From contig NZ_CP046172.1 of NCBI RefSeq assembly GCF_011801145.1, positions 5,828,001 to 5,892,000 on the forward strand: a DNA stretch of 64,000 nt, read 5' to 3'. The notes beneath the pieces are model-generated. The model saw only the letters and a program-made list of their open reading frames with translations, ran no database searches and had not been told where the DNA came from. This document shows, in pieces, positions 1-7,220 of the stretch. The position numbers and the translations under genes were made by a program. Each line of letters begins with the position of its first letter. Positions within the stretch are counted from its first letter, which is position 1. The DNA is from Nocardia arthritidis. Its GTDB lineage: Bacteria > Actinomycetota > Actinomycetes > Mycobacteriales > Mycobacteriaceae.

Positions 1-83
1 ACGGGGCGCTCGGCCTGCTCACCGATGCGCTGGTCCGGCTGATCGAACGAAAGGCGCTGGTATGGCGACGCAACTTCCGGTGA
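1..83 (+). CDS. ssuC: ABC transporter permease, C-terminal end only (SsuC-like)
   Basis: The window opens inside this gene. Reading from base 3 gives about 26 residues, ending ERKALVWRRNFR at a TGA at 81-83. A basic tail with a Trp-Arg close to the terminus after the last membrane helix is typical of the BPD-type permeases of sulfonate, nitrate and taurine importers. The stop lies 22 bases inside the following ATPase gene, so the two are translationally coupled. The assignment as SsuC rests mainly on the ssuB-ssuA pair that follows; a tauC or nitrate-type permease cannot be excluded from so short a piece. Confidence 0.6.
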   Translation, partial: GALGLLTDALVRLIERKALVWRRNFR

Positions 84-805
84 AGGAAAAACCCACCAGG
101 ACAACCGAATTCGTCGCCCAGGTGCGCGGCCTCGTCCGCGACTTCGACGGCCGCCGGGTGCTCGACCGGCTCGATATCGATATCGCCCGCGGCGAATTCG
201 TCGCGCTGCTCGGCCGCAGCGGCTCCGGCAAGTCGACGCTGCTGCGCGCGCTGGCCGGACTGGACCGGGAGGTCGGCGGCGACCTCACCACGCACGGCAC
301 CACGGCCGTCGCCTTCCAGGAACCGCGCCTGGTGCCGTGGAAACGGGTGCTGGCCAACGTATCCCTAGGTCTGCGGCACCCGGATCCGAAAGCCGCCGCC
401 CGCGCCGCACTCGCCGAGGTCGGGCTGACCGAACGCGCCGACGCCTGGCCGCTCACCCTCTCCGGCGGCGAGGCCCAACGCGTCAGCCTGGCCCGCGCCC
501 TGGTTCGCGAACCGGACCTGCTGCTGCTCGACGAACCGTTCAGCGCGCTCGATGCGCTCACCCGAATCACCATCCACCGCTTGGTGATCCAGCTGTGGCA
601 GCGCCGCGCGCCGGGAGTGCTGCTGGTCACCCACGACGTCGACGAGGCGCTGCTGCTCGCCGACCGGGTGCTGGTGCTCGGCGACGGCCGCATCGTGCAC
701 CGGACGGTGGTCGACGCGCCGCGCCCGCGCCGCACCGAACAGCTTGCCCCACTGCGTAATCGGCTACTCGCCGAACTCGGCGTCACCCAGGAAGGATCCG
801 CATGA
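62..805 (+). CDS. ssuB: Aliphatic sulfonate ABC transporter ATP-binding protein
   Basis: This 247-aa cytoplasmic ATPase should power sulfonate import with the permease that ends inside it and the lipoprotein that follows. Walker A is GRSGSGKST at residues 51-59, the Q-loop is in FQEPRLVPW near 85-93, the signature is LSGGEAQ at 133-139, and Walker B is LLLLDEP at 153-159. The H-loop is in LVTHDVDEA. FQEPRLVPW is characteristic of the SsuB/TauB/NrtD group. The length is normal. The stop overlaps the next start as ATGA, so the three genes form one operon whose promoter is upstream of the window. The substrate is inferred from the family; taurine or another organosulfur compound is possible. Confidence 0.85.
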   Translation: MATQLPVKEKPTRTTEFVAQVRGLVRDFDGRRVLDRLDIDIARGEFVALLGRSGSGKSTLLRALAGLDREVGGDLTTHGTTAVAFQEPRLVPWKRVLANVSLGLRHPDPKAAARAALAEVGLTERADAWPLTLSGGEAQRVSLARALVREPDLLLLDEPFSALDALTRITIHRLVIQLWQRRAPGVLLVTHDVDEALLLADRVLVLGDGRIVHRTVVDAPRPRRTEQLAPLRNRLLAELGVTQEGSA

Positions 806-1809
806 TCGTCAGGAAACTGGTCCTCGCATCGGCGCTCGCGCTGGTCGCGGCGGTCGGCACGGCGTGCGGATCCGGCGACAAGGCCGATCCCGCTGTGCGC
901 GCGGACGGTTCGGTCGATCTGACCCGGGTAACGCTGCGCGTCGGCGATCAGAAGGGCACCGGATTGCAGGCGCTGCTGACCTCGGCCGGTGAGCTGGACA
1001 GGGTGCCGTACAAGCTGAGCTGGTCCCAATTCACTTCCGGCCCACCGATGTTGGAGTCGATCAACGCGGGGGCGGTGGACGTCGGCGGCGTCGGCAACGC
1101 GCCGCCGGTATTCGCGGCGGCCGCGAATTCGGCCATCAAGATCGTCACCGCATATCAGGCGGGTGTCGACGGTCAAGGCATCGTGGTGCCGAAGGATTCG
1201 CCGCTGCACGGCCCGGAAGACCTGCGCGGCAAGAAGATCGCGGTGGCCAAGGGCAGTTCGGCGCACCACCACCTGCTCACCGTACTGGCCAAGGCCGGTC
1301 TGAAGTGGAGCGATATCGAACCGCAGTACCTGCAGCCCGCCGACGCGCTGGCGGCGCTCAGCACCGGCCGGGTGGACGCCTGGGCCATCTGGGATCCGTA
1401 CACGGCACAGGCCGAACAGCAGACCGGCGCGCGAATCCTGGTGAGCGGCAAGGGATATCTCAATGGCGACAGCTTCTACGTCGCGGGCGACAAGGCGCTG
1501 GCCAACAAGGCGACCGCGGCGGCGCTGCGCGACCTGCTCGCCCGGATCCAGCGTGCGCACACCTGGGCGAACGAACATCCCGAACAGTGGGCGAAGACCT
1601 ACGCCGACCTCACCGGACTCCCCTACGAGGTGACCCTCACCGCGGTGAAACGCGACACCTACCGCGACCATCCGATCGACGGGCCGACCATCGACGGTGA
1701 ACAGTCGGTCGCCGACATCTTCGCCGCCGCCGGTCTCATCCCGCACAAGCTCGACATCAAGTCCGCGATCGACACCCGCTTCAACGATCTGTTCTCCGGC
1801 AACCCCTGA
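802..1809 (+). CDS. ssuA: Aliphatic sulfonate ABC transporter substrate-binding lipoprotein
   Basis: This 335-aa protein should deliver a sulfonate to the permease from outside the membrane. Residues 1-22 are a lipoprotein signal: basic MIVRK, a hydrophobic stretch and Cys22 after VGTA. The start overlaps the ssuB stop in ATGA. The body matches the SsuA/NMT1-like periplasmic-binding fold, with DLRGKKIAVAKGSSAHH following a 'mature phase' that begins LRVGDQKGTG. AIWDPYTAQ is a common SsuA segment. No alkanesulfonate monooxygenase (ssuD) follows, so the importer is separate from the desulfonation enzyme or serves another organosulfur substrate. A short hairpin with GGACC/GGTCC arms lies near 1853 but has no T-run. 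Confidence 0.85.
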   Translation: MIVRKLVLASALALVAAVGTACGSGDKADPAVRADGSVDLTRVTLRVGDQKGTGLQALLTSAGELDRVPYKLSWSQFTSGPPMLESINAGAVDVGGVGNAPPVFAAAANSAIKIVTAYQAGVDGQGIVVPKDSPLHGPEDLRGKKIAVAKGSSAHHHLLTVLAKAGLKWSDIEPQYLQPADALAALSTGRVDAWAIWDPYTAQAEQQTGARILVSGKGYLNGDSFYVAGDKALANKATAAALRDLLARIQRAHTWANEHPEQWAKTYADLTGLPYEVTLTAVKRDTYRDHPIDGPTIDGEQSVADIFAAAGLIPHKLDIKSAIDTRFNDLFSGNP

Positions 1810-1895
1810 CCCGGTCGACGACGACACCTCCCGAACGACGAGAATGGACCCTTCGGTCCGCACCGCGAGACCGCGAACCGTTCGTGAGGGAGTCG

Positions 1896-3281
1896 ATGAC
1901 CAGCCCAGCAACCCGGCAATGGCGCCGCCGCGTACCCGACGAGACGACCGAATCGGGCGCCACCGCCCTCAAACGCAGCCTCGGCAGGCTCGATCTCACC
2001 GCGATGGGCGTCGGCACCATCGTCGGCGCGGGCATCTTCGTCATCACCGGTGTCGCGGCGGCCGAGAAGGCCGGACCGTCGATCGTGCTGTCGTTCGGCC
2101 TGGCCGGACTCGTCTGCGTGCTCGTCGCGCTCTGCTACAGCGAACTCGCCGCGATGGTGCCGGTCTCCGGCAGCGCGTACACATACACCTACGCGACGCT
2201 CGGCGAGGCGCCCGCCTTCCTGGTGGGCTGGAATCTGTTGCTGGAGTTCGTGATCGCGGGCGCCGCGGTGGCCATCGGCTGGTCCGGCACCACGGTTTCG
2301 GCGCTGAAATCGATCTTCGGCATCGAACTGCCCACCGCGATCACCTCGGGCCCCGCCGACGGGGGCGTGGTGAACCTGCCCGCCGTACTGATCATCGCCG
2401 TGATCGTCGCGGTGCTGGCCGGTGAGGTGTCGCTGACGGCGCGGATCACCAAGGCGCTGGTCGGGGTGACCATCGGCGTGCTCGTGCTGGTGATCGCGAT
2501 CGGCGCGCCGCATATCGACGTCGGCAACTGGACGCCGTTCGCGCCGTTCGGGGCCGGCGGCATCATCGGCGGCGCGGCCATCGCCTTCTTCGCCTTCCTC
2601 GGCTTCGACGTGGTGGCCGCGTCGGCCGAGGAGGCGCGCAATCCGCGCCGCGACGTCCCGTTCGCGATCATCGGCACCGTACTCATCGCGACCCTGTTGT
2701 ACGCGCTGGTCAGCGCGGTGCTCACCGGGATGTCGCCGTACGCCTCGCTCAACAACGGCGCGCCGATCGCCACCGCGTTCGGGGCGCTGCACATCGGCTG
2801 GATCGGCAACGTCATCGTGATCGCGTCCATCGTCGCGCTCACCAAGGGTCTGCTGCTGATCATCTACGCGCCGGTCCGGCTGTCGTTCGCCATGTGCCGG
2901 GACCGGTTGCTGCCCGCGCGGCTCGCCGTCACCGGGAAACGGGCGACGCCGGTGCGGTTGACCCTGCTGCTCGGCGCGATCTGCGCGGTGATCGCCGGTC
3001 TGCTGCCCATCGACATCGTGGTGGAACTGGTGAATATCGGTGCGCTGTCGGCATTCGCGGTGGTGTGCGTCGGGGTGCTCGTGCTGCGGCGGCTGGAACC
3101 GAACCGGGAACGCCCCTTCCGCACCCCGCTCGTTCCGCTGGTCCCGATCCTGGCCCTGATCGGCTGCGTCCTGCTGGCCACCACCTTGGACGCGCTCACC
3201 TGGGTGCGTTTCGCGGTCTGGGTCGCGGTCGGTATCGCGGTGTATCTCGGGTACGGACGCCGGAATTCCACGCTGGCCTGA
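1896..3281 (+). CDS. APC-family amino acid permease
   Basis: This is a 461-aa membrane transporter with about 12 predicted helices. The conserved first helix reads GVGTIVGAGIFVITG, and FLGFDVVAASAEEARNPRRD is the hallmark of cationic amino acid/polyamine members of the APC superfamily. I chose ATG 1896 because GAGGGAG sits 4 bases upstream; an in-frame GTG at 1884 would add four residues but lacks a ribosome site. The gap after ssuA is 86 bases, so it may have its own promoter. It converges on the DUF3592 gene 21 bases downstream. The substrate cannot be read from the sequence. Confidence 0.85.
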   Translation: MTSPATRQWRRRVPDETTESGATALKRSLGRLDLTAMGVGTIVGAGIFVITGVAAAEKAGPSIVLSFGLAGLVCVLVALCYSELAAMVPVSGSAYTYTYATLGEAPAFLVGWNLLLEFVIAGAAVAIGWSGTTVSALKSIFGIELPTAITSGPADGGVVNLPAVLIIAVIVAVLAGEVSLTARITKALVGVTIGVLVLVIAIGAPHIDVGNWTPFAPFGAGGIIGGAAIAFFAFLGFDVVAASAEEARNPRRDVPFAIIGTVLIATLLYALVSAVLTGMSPYASLNNGAPIATAFGALHIGWIGNVIVIASIVALTKGLLLIIYAPVRLSFAMCRDRLLPARLAVTGKRATPVRLTLLLGAICAVIAGLLPIDIVVELVNIGALSAFAVVCVGVLVLRRLEPNRERPFRTPLVPLVPILALIGCVLLATTLDALTWVRFAVWVAVGIAVYLGYGRRNSTLA

Positions 3282-3302
3282 GATCGGTTCGGCTCAGCGG
3301 TT

Positions 3303-3836
3303 TCACTTGACACCGAACTCTGGAAGCGGGTTCGGCCCGAGACGGCATGTGTGGTCGGTACAGACGATCGTGTCGCGACTCGGCACAGGGGTGGGGTGGT
3401 GTGTGTTCACCAAGAGAATGAAACCGGCGCACAGGACCACAACCACCGCGGCGGCCAGTACCACCGTCCATGTCGCGCCGCTCGCATGGCCGCGCTCCCA
3501 GGTGGTGGCGGCCGCCTCCGCGCCCTCGGCGTAGTACACGGCAACGACGTCGCCCTCGACCCTGGTCGCCGGACCACCCGTTTCCTCGAATCGGAATACG
3601 CGGCCGTCACGGGCCGTGAACTCGTAGACATAGTGACGTGTGGTGGACACGCTGAAATCTCCGCCACCCGACGTCGTCGTGAACATCCGCAGACAGCGCC
3701 CCTGCGCGATCAACCCGCTGTCCCACGCATGCCGGAGCTGGGCCGTGCGCCGAGCCGCCGAGTTGACGACCCACGCCGCGATCAGAACGACCCCGGCGAT
3801 CATCAGACAGGGAACGATGTAGAGAAAGACGTCCAT
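3303..3836 (-). CDS. DUF3592-type membrane protein
   Basis: This 177-aa protein has a helix at about residues 4-25, an extracytoplasmic or cytoplasmic beta-rich middle and a second helix at about 122-143. The middle part carries HYVYEFTARDGRVFRFEE followed by GDVVAVYYAEGAEAA. That strand pattern, a polypeptide asking whether an input value plus a 'V.VYY.P' segment is present, is what defines the DUF3592 family. The function of the family is unknown. The C-terminus holds two Cys (CTDHTC) that could pair outside the cell. It stands alone, convergent with the APC permease. Confidence 0.65.
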   Translation of the reverse strand: MDVFLYIVPCLMIAGVVLIAAWVVNSAARRTAQLRHAWDSGLIAQGRCLRMFTTTSGGGDFSVSTTRHYVYEFTARDGRVFRFEETGGPATRVEGDVVAVYYAEGAEAAATTWERGHASGATWTVVLAAAVVVVLCAGFILLVNTHHPTPVPSRDTIVCTDHTCRLGPNPLPEFGVK

Positions 3837-4064
3837 TCCGGTCTCCCGAGTTATGAACCCGCACGCGAGCGCGAACTGCTCGGTCTCATCGAGGGCGTGC
3901 GCGCGACGTTACGCGCGAAGCATCATTTATTGATCATCACGCGGCTCGGCGGCAAGCCCGATCACCGTTGCCAACCGCAAACGGGGCACAGCAAGTCACG
4001 GCGTTGTCGCCGACCCATCGGCCATTACTTCGACGCGGGGCGGGACACACGAAAGGTATTGGAA

Positions 4065-4319
4065 ATGAAGAGAATTGGAATCGGAATCCTGGCCGCCGGA
4101 GCGGTGCTGTTCGCGGCCGGTCTCGGCGCGACGCCCGCCACGGCCGCGCCGGGACTCCCGCTCGAGCGGGCGACCGGGGACACCACACCATCGCCGCACG
4201 CACGGCCGGTTGTCGGCGGCACCGGGACCGGGTCGGGAGAAGTACTGGATTCGCTCAGTGGCGGAGGCGTTCTCTTCGGTTGCCTCCTGAACCCGAAACC
4301 CTGGTGCTACAGCGGCTGA
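4065..4319 (+). CDS. Small secreted protein, 84 aa, unknown function
   Basis: A short gene with a clear Sec signal: MKRIG, a hydrophobic core and an Ala-rich end (ATPATAA) predicting cleavage near residue 29. The mature part of about 55 residues is Gly/Pro/Ser/Thr-rich and ends in FGCLLNPKPWCYSG, with two Cys that could form a disulfide loop. A GAAAGG lies about 9 bases before the ATG. No family is recognised. It precedes a palindromic repeat at 4539-4606 and converges on the 83-aa gene at 4662-4913. Whether it belongs to the neighbouring thioamide-type cluster is unknown; no copy of the cluster palindrome is seen in front of it. Confidence 0.55.
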   Translation: MKRIGIGILAAGAVLFAAGLGATPATAAPGLPLERATGDTTPSPHARPVVGGTGTGSGEVLDSLSGGGVLFGCLLNPKPWCYSG

Positions 4320-4661
4320 TCGGATCCACCGCTACCGGGGCACCGTGGATCGCGGCGTTCGGCACAACCGAATTACGCCAATGTCGAGTGACCGGTACGT
4401 CCTGTGAGCGGTTACGCCGCTACGACGGCTGGACCCCAGGTGAGTGCGGGGTGGCGTTGGCATCCGACACTGGCGGTTTCGCACCTCGGGCGACTGTGCA
4501 CCGTCGGATTCGGCTTTGGACGCATAGCCGATTCGGAGTGCCGCACCCCGCCTTCGAACCGTGCGTTGTCGGTACGGGATGTCCGCCTGAGAAGCGGGGT
4601 GCGGCAACCGGATCGGCCGTCGTGTCTGCCGCCGACACGCCGCAGCTCAACCTTTGCCTGC
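4320..4661. other. Convergent intergenic stretch, no gene seen
   Basis: About 340 bases between the converging 84-aa and 83-aa genes. Open frames cross it, but none has a ribosome site or recognisable protein. Its one clear structure is the palindromic repeat at 4539-4606, listed separately. Confidence 0.5.
4539..4606. repeat. Dispersed palindromic element, copy 1 (hairpin)
   Basis: Arms TGCCGCACCCCGC (4539-4551) and its exact reverse complement (4594-4606) flank a 42-base loop beginning CTTCGAACCGTGC. A second copy, in the opposite orientation, lies at 51343-51409 with the same arms and the same loop start, at roughly 75 percent identity by eye. This copy sits between convergent genes, where it could also act as a transcription barrier. 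Confidence 0.65.
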
Positions 4662-4913
4662 CTACGGGCCTCTGCCCGGCTCCTGCTCGATTCCGGCGAC
4701 AATGCCTTTGCCGGGCGGTTCGATTTCGGCGAGATAGCCGATCCGTCCCCCCTGATGAACAACGGACGGAAACGGTGTGCCTCCGCTGCTCATGTGCGGG
4801 CCAGGCTCCGATCCGATATTCCCGGCAAGGACGCCGGCTGCCAGCACGGCAACCAGACCCACGCCACCGAAGGCCTCCGCCAGGCCCGCTCGCAATGTTC
4901 GATTGGATATCAT
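4662..4913 (-). CDS. Small membrane or secreted peptide, 83 aa, possible cluster member
   Basis: MISNRTLRAG leads into one hydrophobic stretch at about residues 15-32 (GGVGLVAVLAAGVLAG), then a soluble Gly/Pro-rich tail of about 50 residues ending EPGRGP. It could be a signal peptide or a single membrane anchor. GAGAGG lies 11 bases before the ATG. The reason to take it seriously is its promoter region: a perfect AC-centred palindrome at 5001-5022 matches the one in the divergent promoter of the MoaD/TfuA-YcaO genes. No Cys is present. The family is not recognised; it might be an exported peptide, an immunity or sensor peptide, or unrelated. Confidence 0.5.
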   Translation of the reverse strand: MISNRTLRAGLAEAFGGVGLVAVLAAGVLAGNIGSEPGPHMSSGGTPFPSVVHQGGRIGYLAEIEPPGKGIVAGIEQEPGRGP

Positions 4914-5243
4914 TTTCTTTGTTGCCTCTCATTGATGATCGACAGTGCCATCGACCCGGGTTTTCCCATGAACAGGATCTCTCCGAGGCTCCGCGCAGAC
5001 ATATCCCGAAACTTCGGGATATCTAGTCATGGCCGCGCCACCATAGTGTGCGGACGAAATTCGGCGACCCGATACCGCATTTCGACGGCGCGAACAGCTC
5101 CGCCGTAATCCCCGAATATCCAGATTTATACGACTACAGCTGAATTCGGCGCCACTACCGGCCAGCCGACAGGATCCGACCTGAATACCGCCTGCACCCG
5201 ATGCGCAGCGGTGAACGATTCGGCCGCTGAAACCGACGCGTTC
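4914..5243. other. Intergenic promoter region of the 83-aa gene
   Basis: About 330 bases between the 83-aa gene and the end of the oxygenase gene, both read leftward. It is AT-richer than its surroundings and holds the palindrome at 5001-5022. No convincing gene or strong terminator hairpin was seen after the oxygenase stop at 5244. Confidence 0.5.
5001..5022. promoter_or_regulatory. Putative cluster operator, copy C
   Basis: Perfect inverted repeat: ATATCCCGAA, a central AC, then TTCGGGATAT. The centre is about 98 bases upstream of the 83-aa gene start. The core CCCGAA-AC-TTCGGGATA recurs at 6735-6758 in the divergent cluster promoter. Confidence 0.6.
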
Positions 5244-6203
5244 TCAATCCGTCCGGCGAATGAGCCGGGTCTGCTCGAACAGGGCCAGCAACTGCTGTGC
5301 ATCGGGTTTCGAAAGGTGCGGGGCCGCTATCAGTATATCGTCGACGGCTACCGAGGTTGTGGTCCGGAGTCCGTCGAGCCATTGGCATGCGGGCAGGAGG
5401 TGACGGTCGAGGCAGAGGGTCGCGGTGGTTATCTCACGGAAACCGTACGCGGTGACCGAGATTTGGGCGGTGCTGTTGTCGAGTGTGTCGATGGTGATGC
5501 AGGCTTGCCCGGCCCGGACGAAAGAGGTAACGGGGGTGACCGGCCGATCGGTGATCGGGGGGCGGACGAAGTCGTGAACGTTTATCCGCCCGAGCGCGTC
5601 GGCGAACTCGAGCAAAGCGGCCTGGTGCCAGTTCGAGTCGTCGAAGTCGTACACCGACTCCCGCCAGTACGTTTCGCGCAGCAGTTCGTTCCGTAGCAGG
5701 GCCAGCAGGAAATCGAGGCGCAGCGGTGGGATCAGCAGGATGTGTATGGAGATAGAGTCCTGGTCCGAGCTGGTCTCGTGCCAGTAGCCGCGCGGGACAT
5801 GCAGTACCGCACCGGGTTCGAGAACATACTCGGTCGCGTCATCCGGAATCCCGGTCGGTGTTGCGCCGTCGCTGTAGATGCGGAGGATCGGTGGCACGGG
5901 TTCTTTGGGCGACCACGCTTCCAATGGGGCGGGTGCGAACGCATTTGGGGCGACGCGCCAGGTTTTCCGGCCGGTCAGCTGGACGGTGATCACGTCTATC
6001 GGGTCGAAGTGCACGGCGGTGACGGCACCAGGCCGGTTGCAGAAGATCTGACATTTCGCCGATTTGGCCGATATCCTGAACGCTTCGGCAGCTTCCAACG
6101 CGAACGGCGCGAACTCGGCCACGTCCTGCCATATGAAACACCGGTCATTCGTTGTCGGCTTGGTGAATGAGTCGCGCTGGGCGATCGAGGAAATCGTCCA
6201 CAA
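5244..6203 (-). CDS. JmjC/cupin-type Fe(II)/2-oxoglutarate oxygenase
   Basis: This 319-aa protein has the double-stranded beta-helix core of the cupin-like JmjC hydroxylases. The metal triad is visible as His65-x-Asp67 (AVHFDPID) and His142 (PRGYWHET); Lys80 in LTGRKTW is the likely 2-oxoglutarate ligand. Such enzymes hydroxylate protein or peptide side chains, so it is a candidate tailoring enzyme for a peptide made by this cluster. It is third in a leftward operon after the MoaD-like and 81-aa genes. The start is uncertain: the first in-frame start is TTG 6203, 59 bases inside the 81-aa gene and just after an in-frame stop, with no good ribosome site. GTG 6122 would give 293 aa and keep the whole core. 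Confidence 0.75.
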   Translation of the reverse strand: MWTISSIAQRDSFTKPTTNDRCFIWQDVAEFAPFALEAAEAFRISAKSAKCQIFCNRPGAVTAVHFDPIDVITVQLTGRKTWRVAPNAFAPAPLEAWSPKEPVPPILRIYSDGATPTGIPDDATEYVLEPGAVLHVPRGYWHETSSDQDSISIHILLIPPLRLDFLLALLRNELLRETYWRESVYDFDDSNWHQAALLEFADALGRINVHDFVRPPITDRPVTPVTSFVRAGQACITIDTLDNSTAQISVTAYGFREITTATLCLDRHLLPACQWLDGLRTTTSVAVDDILIAAPHLSKPDAQQLLALFEQTRLIRRTD

Positions 6204-6390
6204 GACTCACATGTGTAGGGTTGGCGATCGCGGCGGCCGGGCCGGGCGAAGGCGCGTCCTCGTCCTTCCGCACTCCATCGACGACGAGCGGTGCCGGACG
6301 GTTGAGAAAGTCGTCCACGAGGCCTCCGCTGATCGTCACCGTGACCGCACCGAACGGGCGGATCGAATAATCGGTCTCAGCGCGCCGCAT
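6145..6390 (-). CDS. 81-aa protein with two LVDDFL motifs, candidate RiPP precursor
   Basis: The start is well supported: GGAGGG at the end of the MoaD-like gene precedes the ATG by 5 bases, and only one base separates the stop and start. The protein holds two near-identical 12-residue motifs 39 residues apart: LVDDFLNRPAPL at 24-35 and LVDDFLDRPARL at 63-74. Between them is a Pro/Ala-rich linker (DAPSPGPAAAIANP). The N-terminal part (RPFGAVTVTISGG) could be a short beta strand. A small, charged, internally repeated peptide translated with a sulfur carrier and an oxygenase is what one expects of a RiPP precursor or leader-like scaffold, but no family is recognised. It has no Cys. It could instead be a small partner protein. 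Confidence 0.6.
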   Translation of the reverse strand: MRRAETDYSIRPFGAVTVTISGGLVDDFLNRPAPLVVDGVRKDEDAPSPGPAAAIANPTHVSLVDDFLDRPARLIHQADNE

Positions 6391-6391
6391 A

Positions 6392-6679
6392 TCACCCTCC
6401 GGCGACGGCGGACAGGATGGTCATGTCGGAGCCGGTGCGCACCGGGGTCGCTCTGCCCTGTAGCGTGCGCACATCGACGTCGTCGATGTAGATGTTGACG
6501 AATCGGCGGACATCGCCGTTGTCGCCGATGAGTCTGGTTCTGATCGAGGGAAATTCACGCGCAAGCGTGTCGAGGACCTCACCGACGGTTTTCCCCCGAA
6601 GCCGAACTCGCTTGTGCCCCTTAGCGAACGGTCGTAGCGCGGGCGGGAGGGTGACGGTGACAAAAGGAACGGTCGGCAT
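6392..6679 (-). CDS. MoaD/ThiS-family sulfur carrier protein
   Basis: This 95-aa ubiquitin-like protein ends SAVAGG, the diglycine tail that is adenylated by an E1-like enzyme and turned into a thiocarboxylate. The family pattern is clear: a first strand VTVTLPPALRPF, the helix TVGEVLDTLAREFP, then VNIYIDDVDVRTLQG and the final MTILSAVAGG. It heads a leftward operon with the 81-aa protein and the oxygenase, and is divergent from the 121-aa/TfuA/YcaO operon. The inferred job is to supply sulfur for thioamide formation. No E1-like (ThiF/MoeB) or JAMM protease gene is nearby, so activation must use a protein encoded elsewhere. Its promoter region holds the palindromes at 6719-6758. Confidence 0.85.
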   Translation of the reverse strand: MPTVPFVTVTLPPALRPFAKGHKRVRLRGKTVGEVLDTLAREFPSIRTRLIGDNGDVRRFVNIYIDDVDVRTLQGRATPVRTGSDMTILSAVAGG

Positions 6680-6718
6680 AGTCGAAACACCTTTCGTGGA
6701 ATGGGTTCAGGATTTCTC

Positions 6719-6740
6719 GATACCCCGGACCCGGGGTATC
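6719..6740. promoter_or_regulatory. Putative cluster operator, copy A
   Basis: Perfect inverted repeat: GATACCCCGG, a central AC, then CCGGGGTATC. It lies about 50 bases upstream of the MoaD-like start and overlaps copy B by six bases; the two centres are 17 bases apart. The design (10-base arms, AC centre, outer TA-rich ends) matches copies B and C. Confidence 0.55.
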
Positions 6741-6758
6741 CCCAAACTTCGGGATACC
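6735..6758. promoter_or_regulatory. Putative cluster operator, copy B
   Basis: Arms GGTATCCCCAA and TTCGGGATACC around AC, with one mismatch between arms. It shares the core AA-AC-TTCGGGATA with the palindrome at 5001-5022. It is 75 bases upstream of the 121-aa gene and between the two divergent operons, so a single regulator could control both. The LuxR-type gene at 9649-10698 is the obvious local candidate. Confidence 0.6.
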
Positions 6759-6832
6759 GATGCACATGCGGGGCGCCCTAGCTTCGAGTTCGAACATTCG
6801 ATAAGCCAGCCTTCCAGGATCGAGGAATCCTC

Positions 6833-7198
6833 ATGAGCTCGAGCGCTTCAGCCGTGCGGTCCGCGCGCGCCGCAGGCCCCGAATCCGTTGCCTTGGCAAG
6901 AGAATTGGTGTCCGGCAGGCTCGAACGCCTATTTCCGCTCTGCCACAAGCCTGCCCCCTCCGCCGACTGTTTCTATGTGGTCGCCGAGACCTGCGCGATC
7001 AATGTGGAGGCGGCACTCAACTGGCCGGTGCCGGTCGAGGCGATCATCAACGGCTGCCTCCTCGCCTCGGAATCGTCTGTCGCCGTGGCGGACACCGCCG
7101 GCGGAGTTCACACCGCGGAGGCCACATGCATCACCGTGGCCGACAAAGTCGGGAACGTCGTCGAATCGATCGAGTCGGTAAGCGGATATTTCGAATGA
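6833..7198 (+). CDS. 121-aa cysteine-containing protein, candidate thioamidation substrate
   Basis: First gene of the rightward operon, with GAGGA 6 bases before the ATG and TfuA starting 22 bases after its stop. The N-terminal 34 residues look helical and charged (PESVALARELVSGRLERLF), as in a leader or recognition region. The rest is rich in Val/Ala/Glu/Ser/Thr with five Cys (37, 46, 54, 75, 99) and ends VESIESVSGYFE. No signal peptide, membrane helix or known domain is visible. Its position directly before tfuA-ycaO is where the precursor often lies in such clusters, so I propose it as precursor or protein substrate. It could equally be a small accessory enzyme. The family is not recognised. 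Confidence 0.6.
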   Translation: MSSSASAVRSARAAGPESVALARELVSGRLERLFPLCHKPAPSADCFYVVAETCAINVEAALNWPVPVEAIINGCLLASESSVAVADTAGGVHTAEATCITVADKVGNVVESIESVSGYFE

Positions 7199-7220
7199 AG
7201 CCGACTCGGGCCTGACGATC

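Noticed and set aside
4404..5108. A 234-codon plus-strand frame
   Set aside because: It crosses the palindromic repeat and the antisense of the 83-aa gene, with no recognisable protein.
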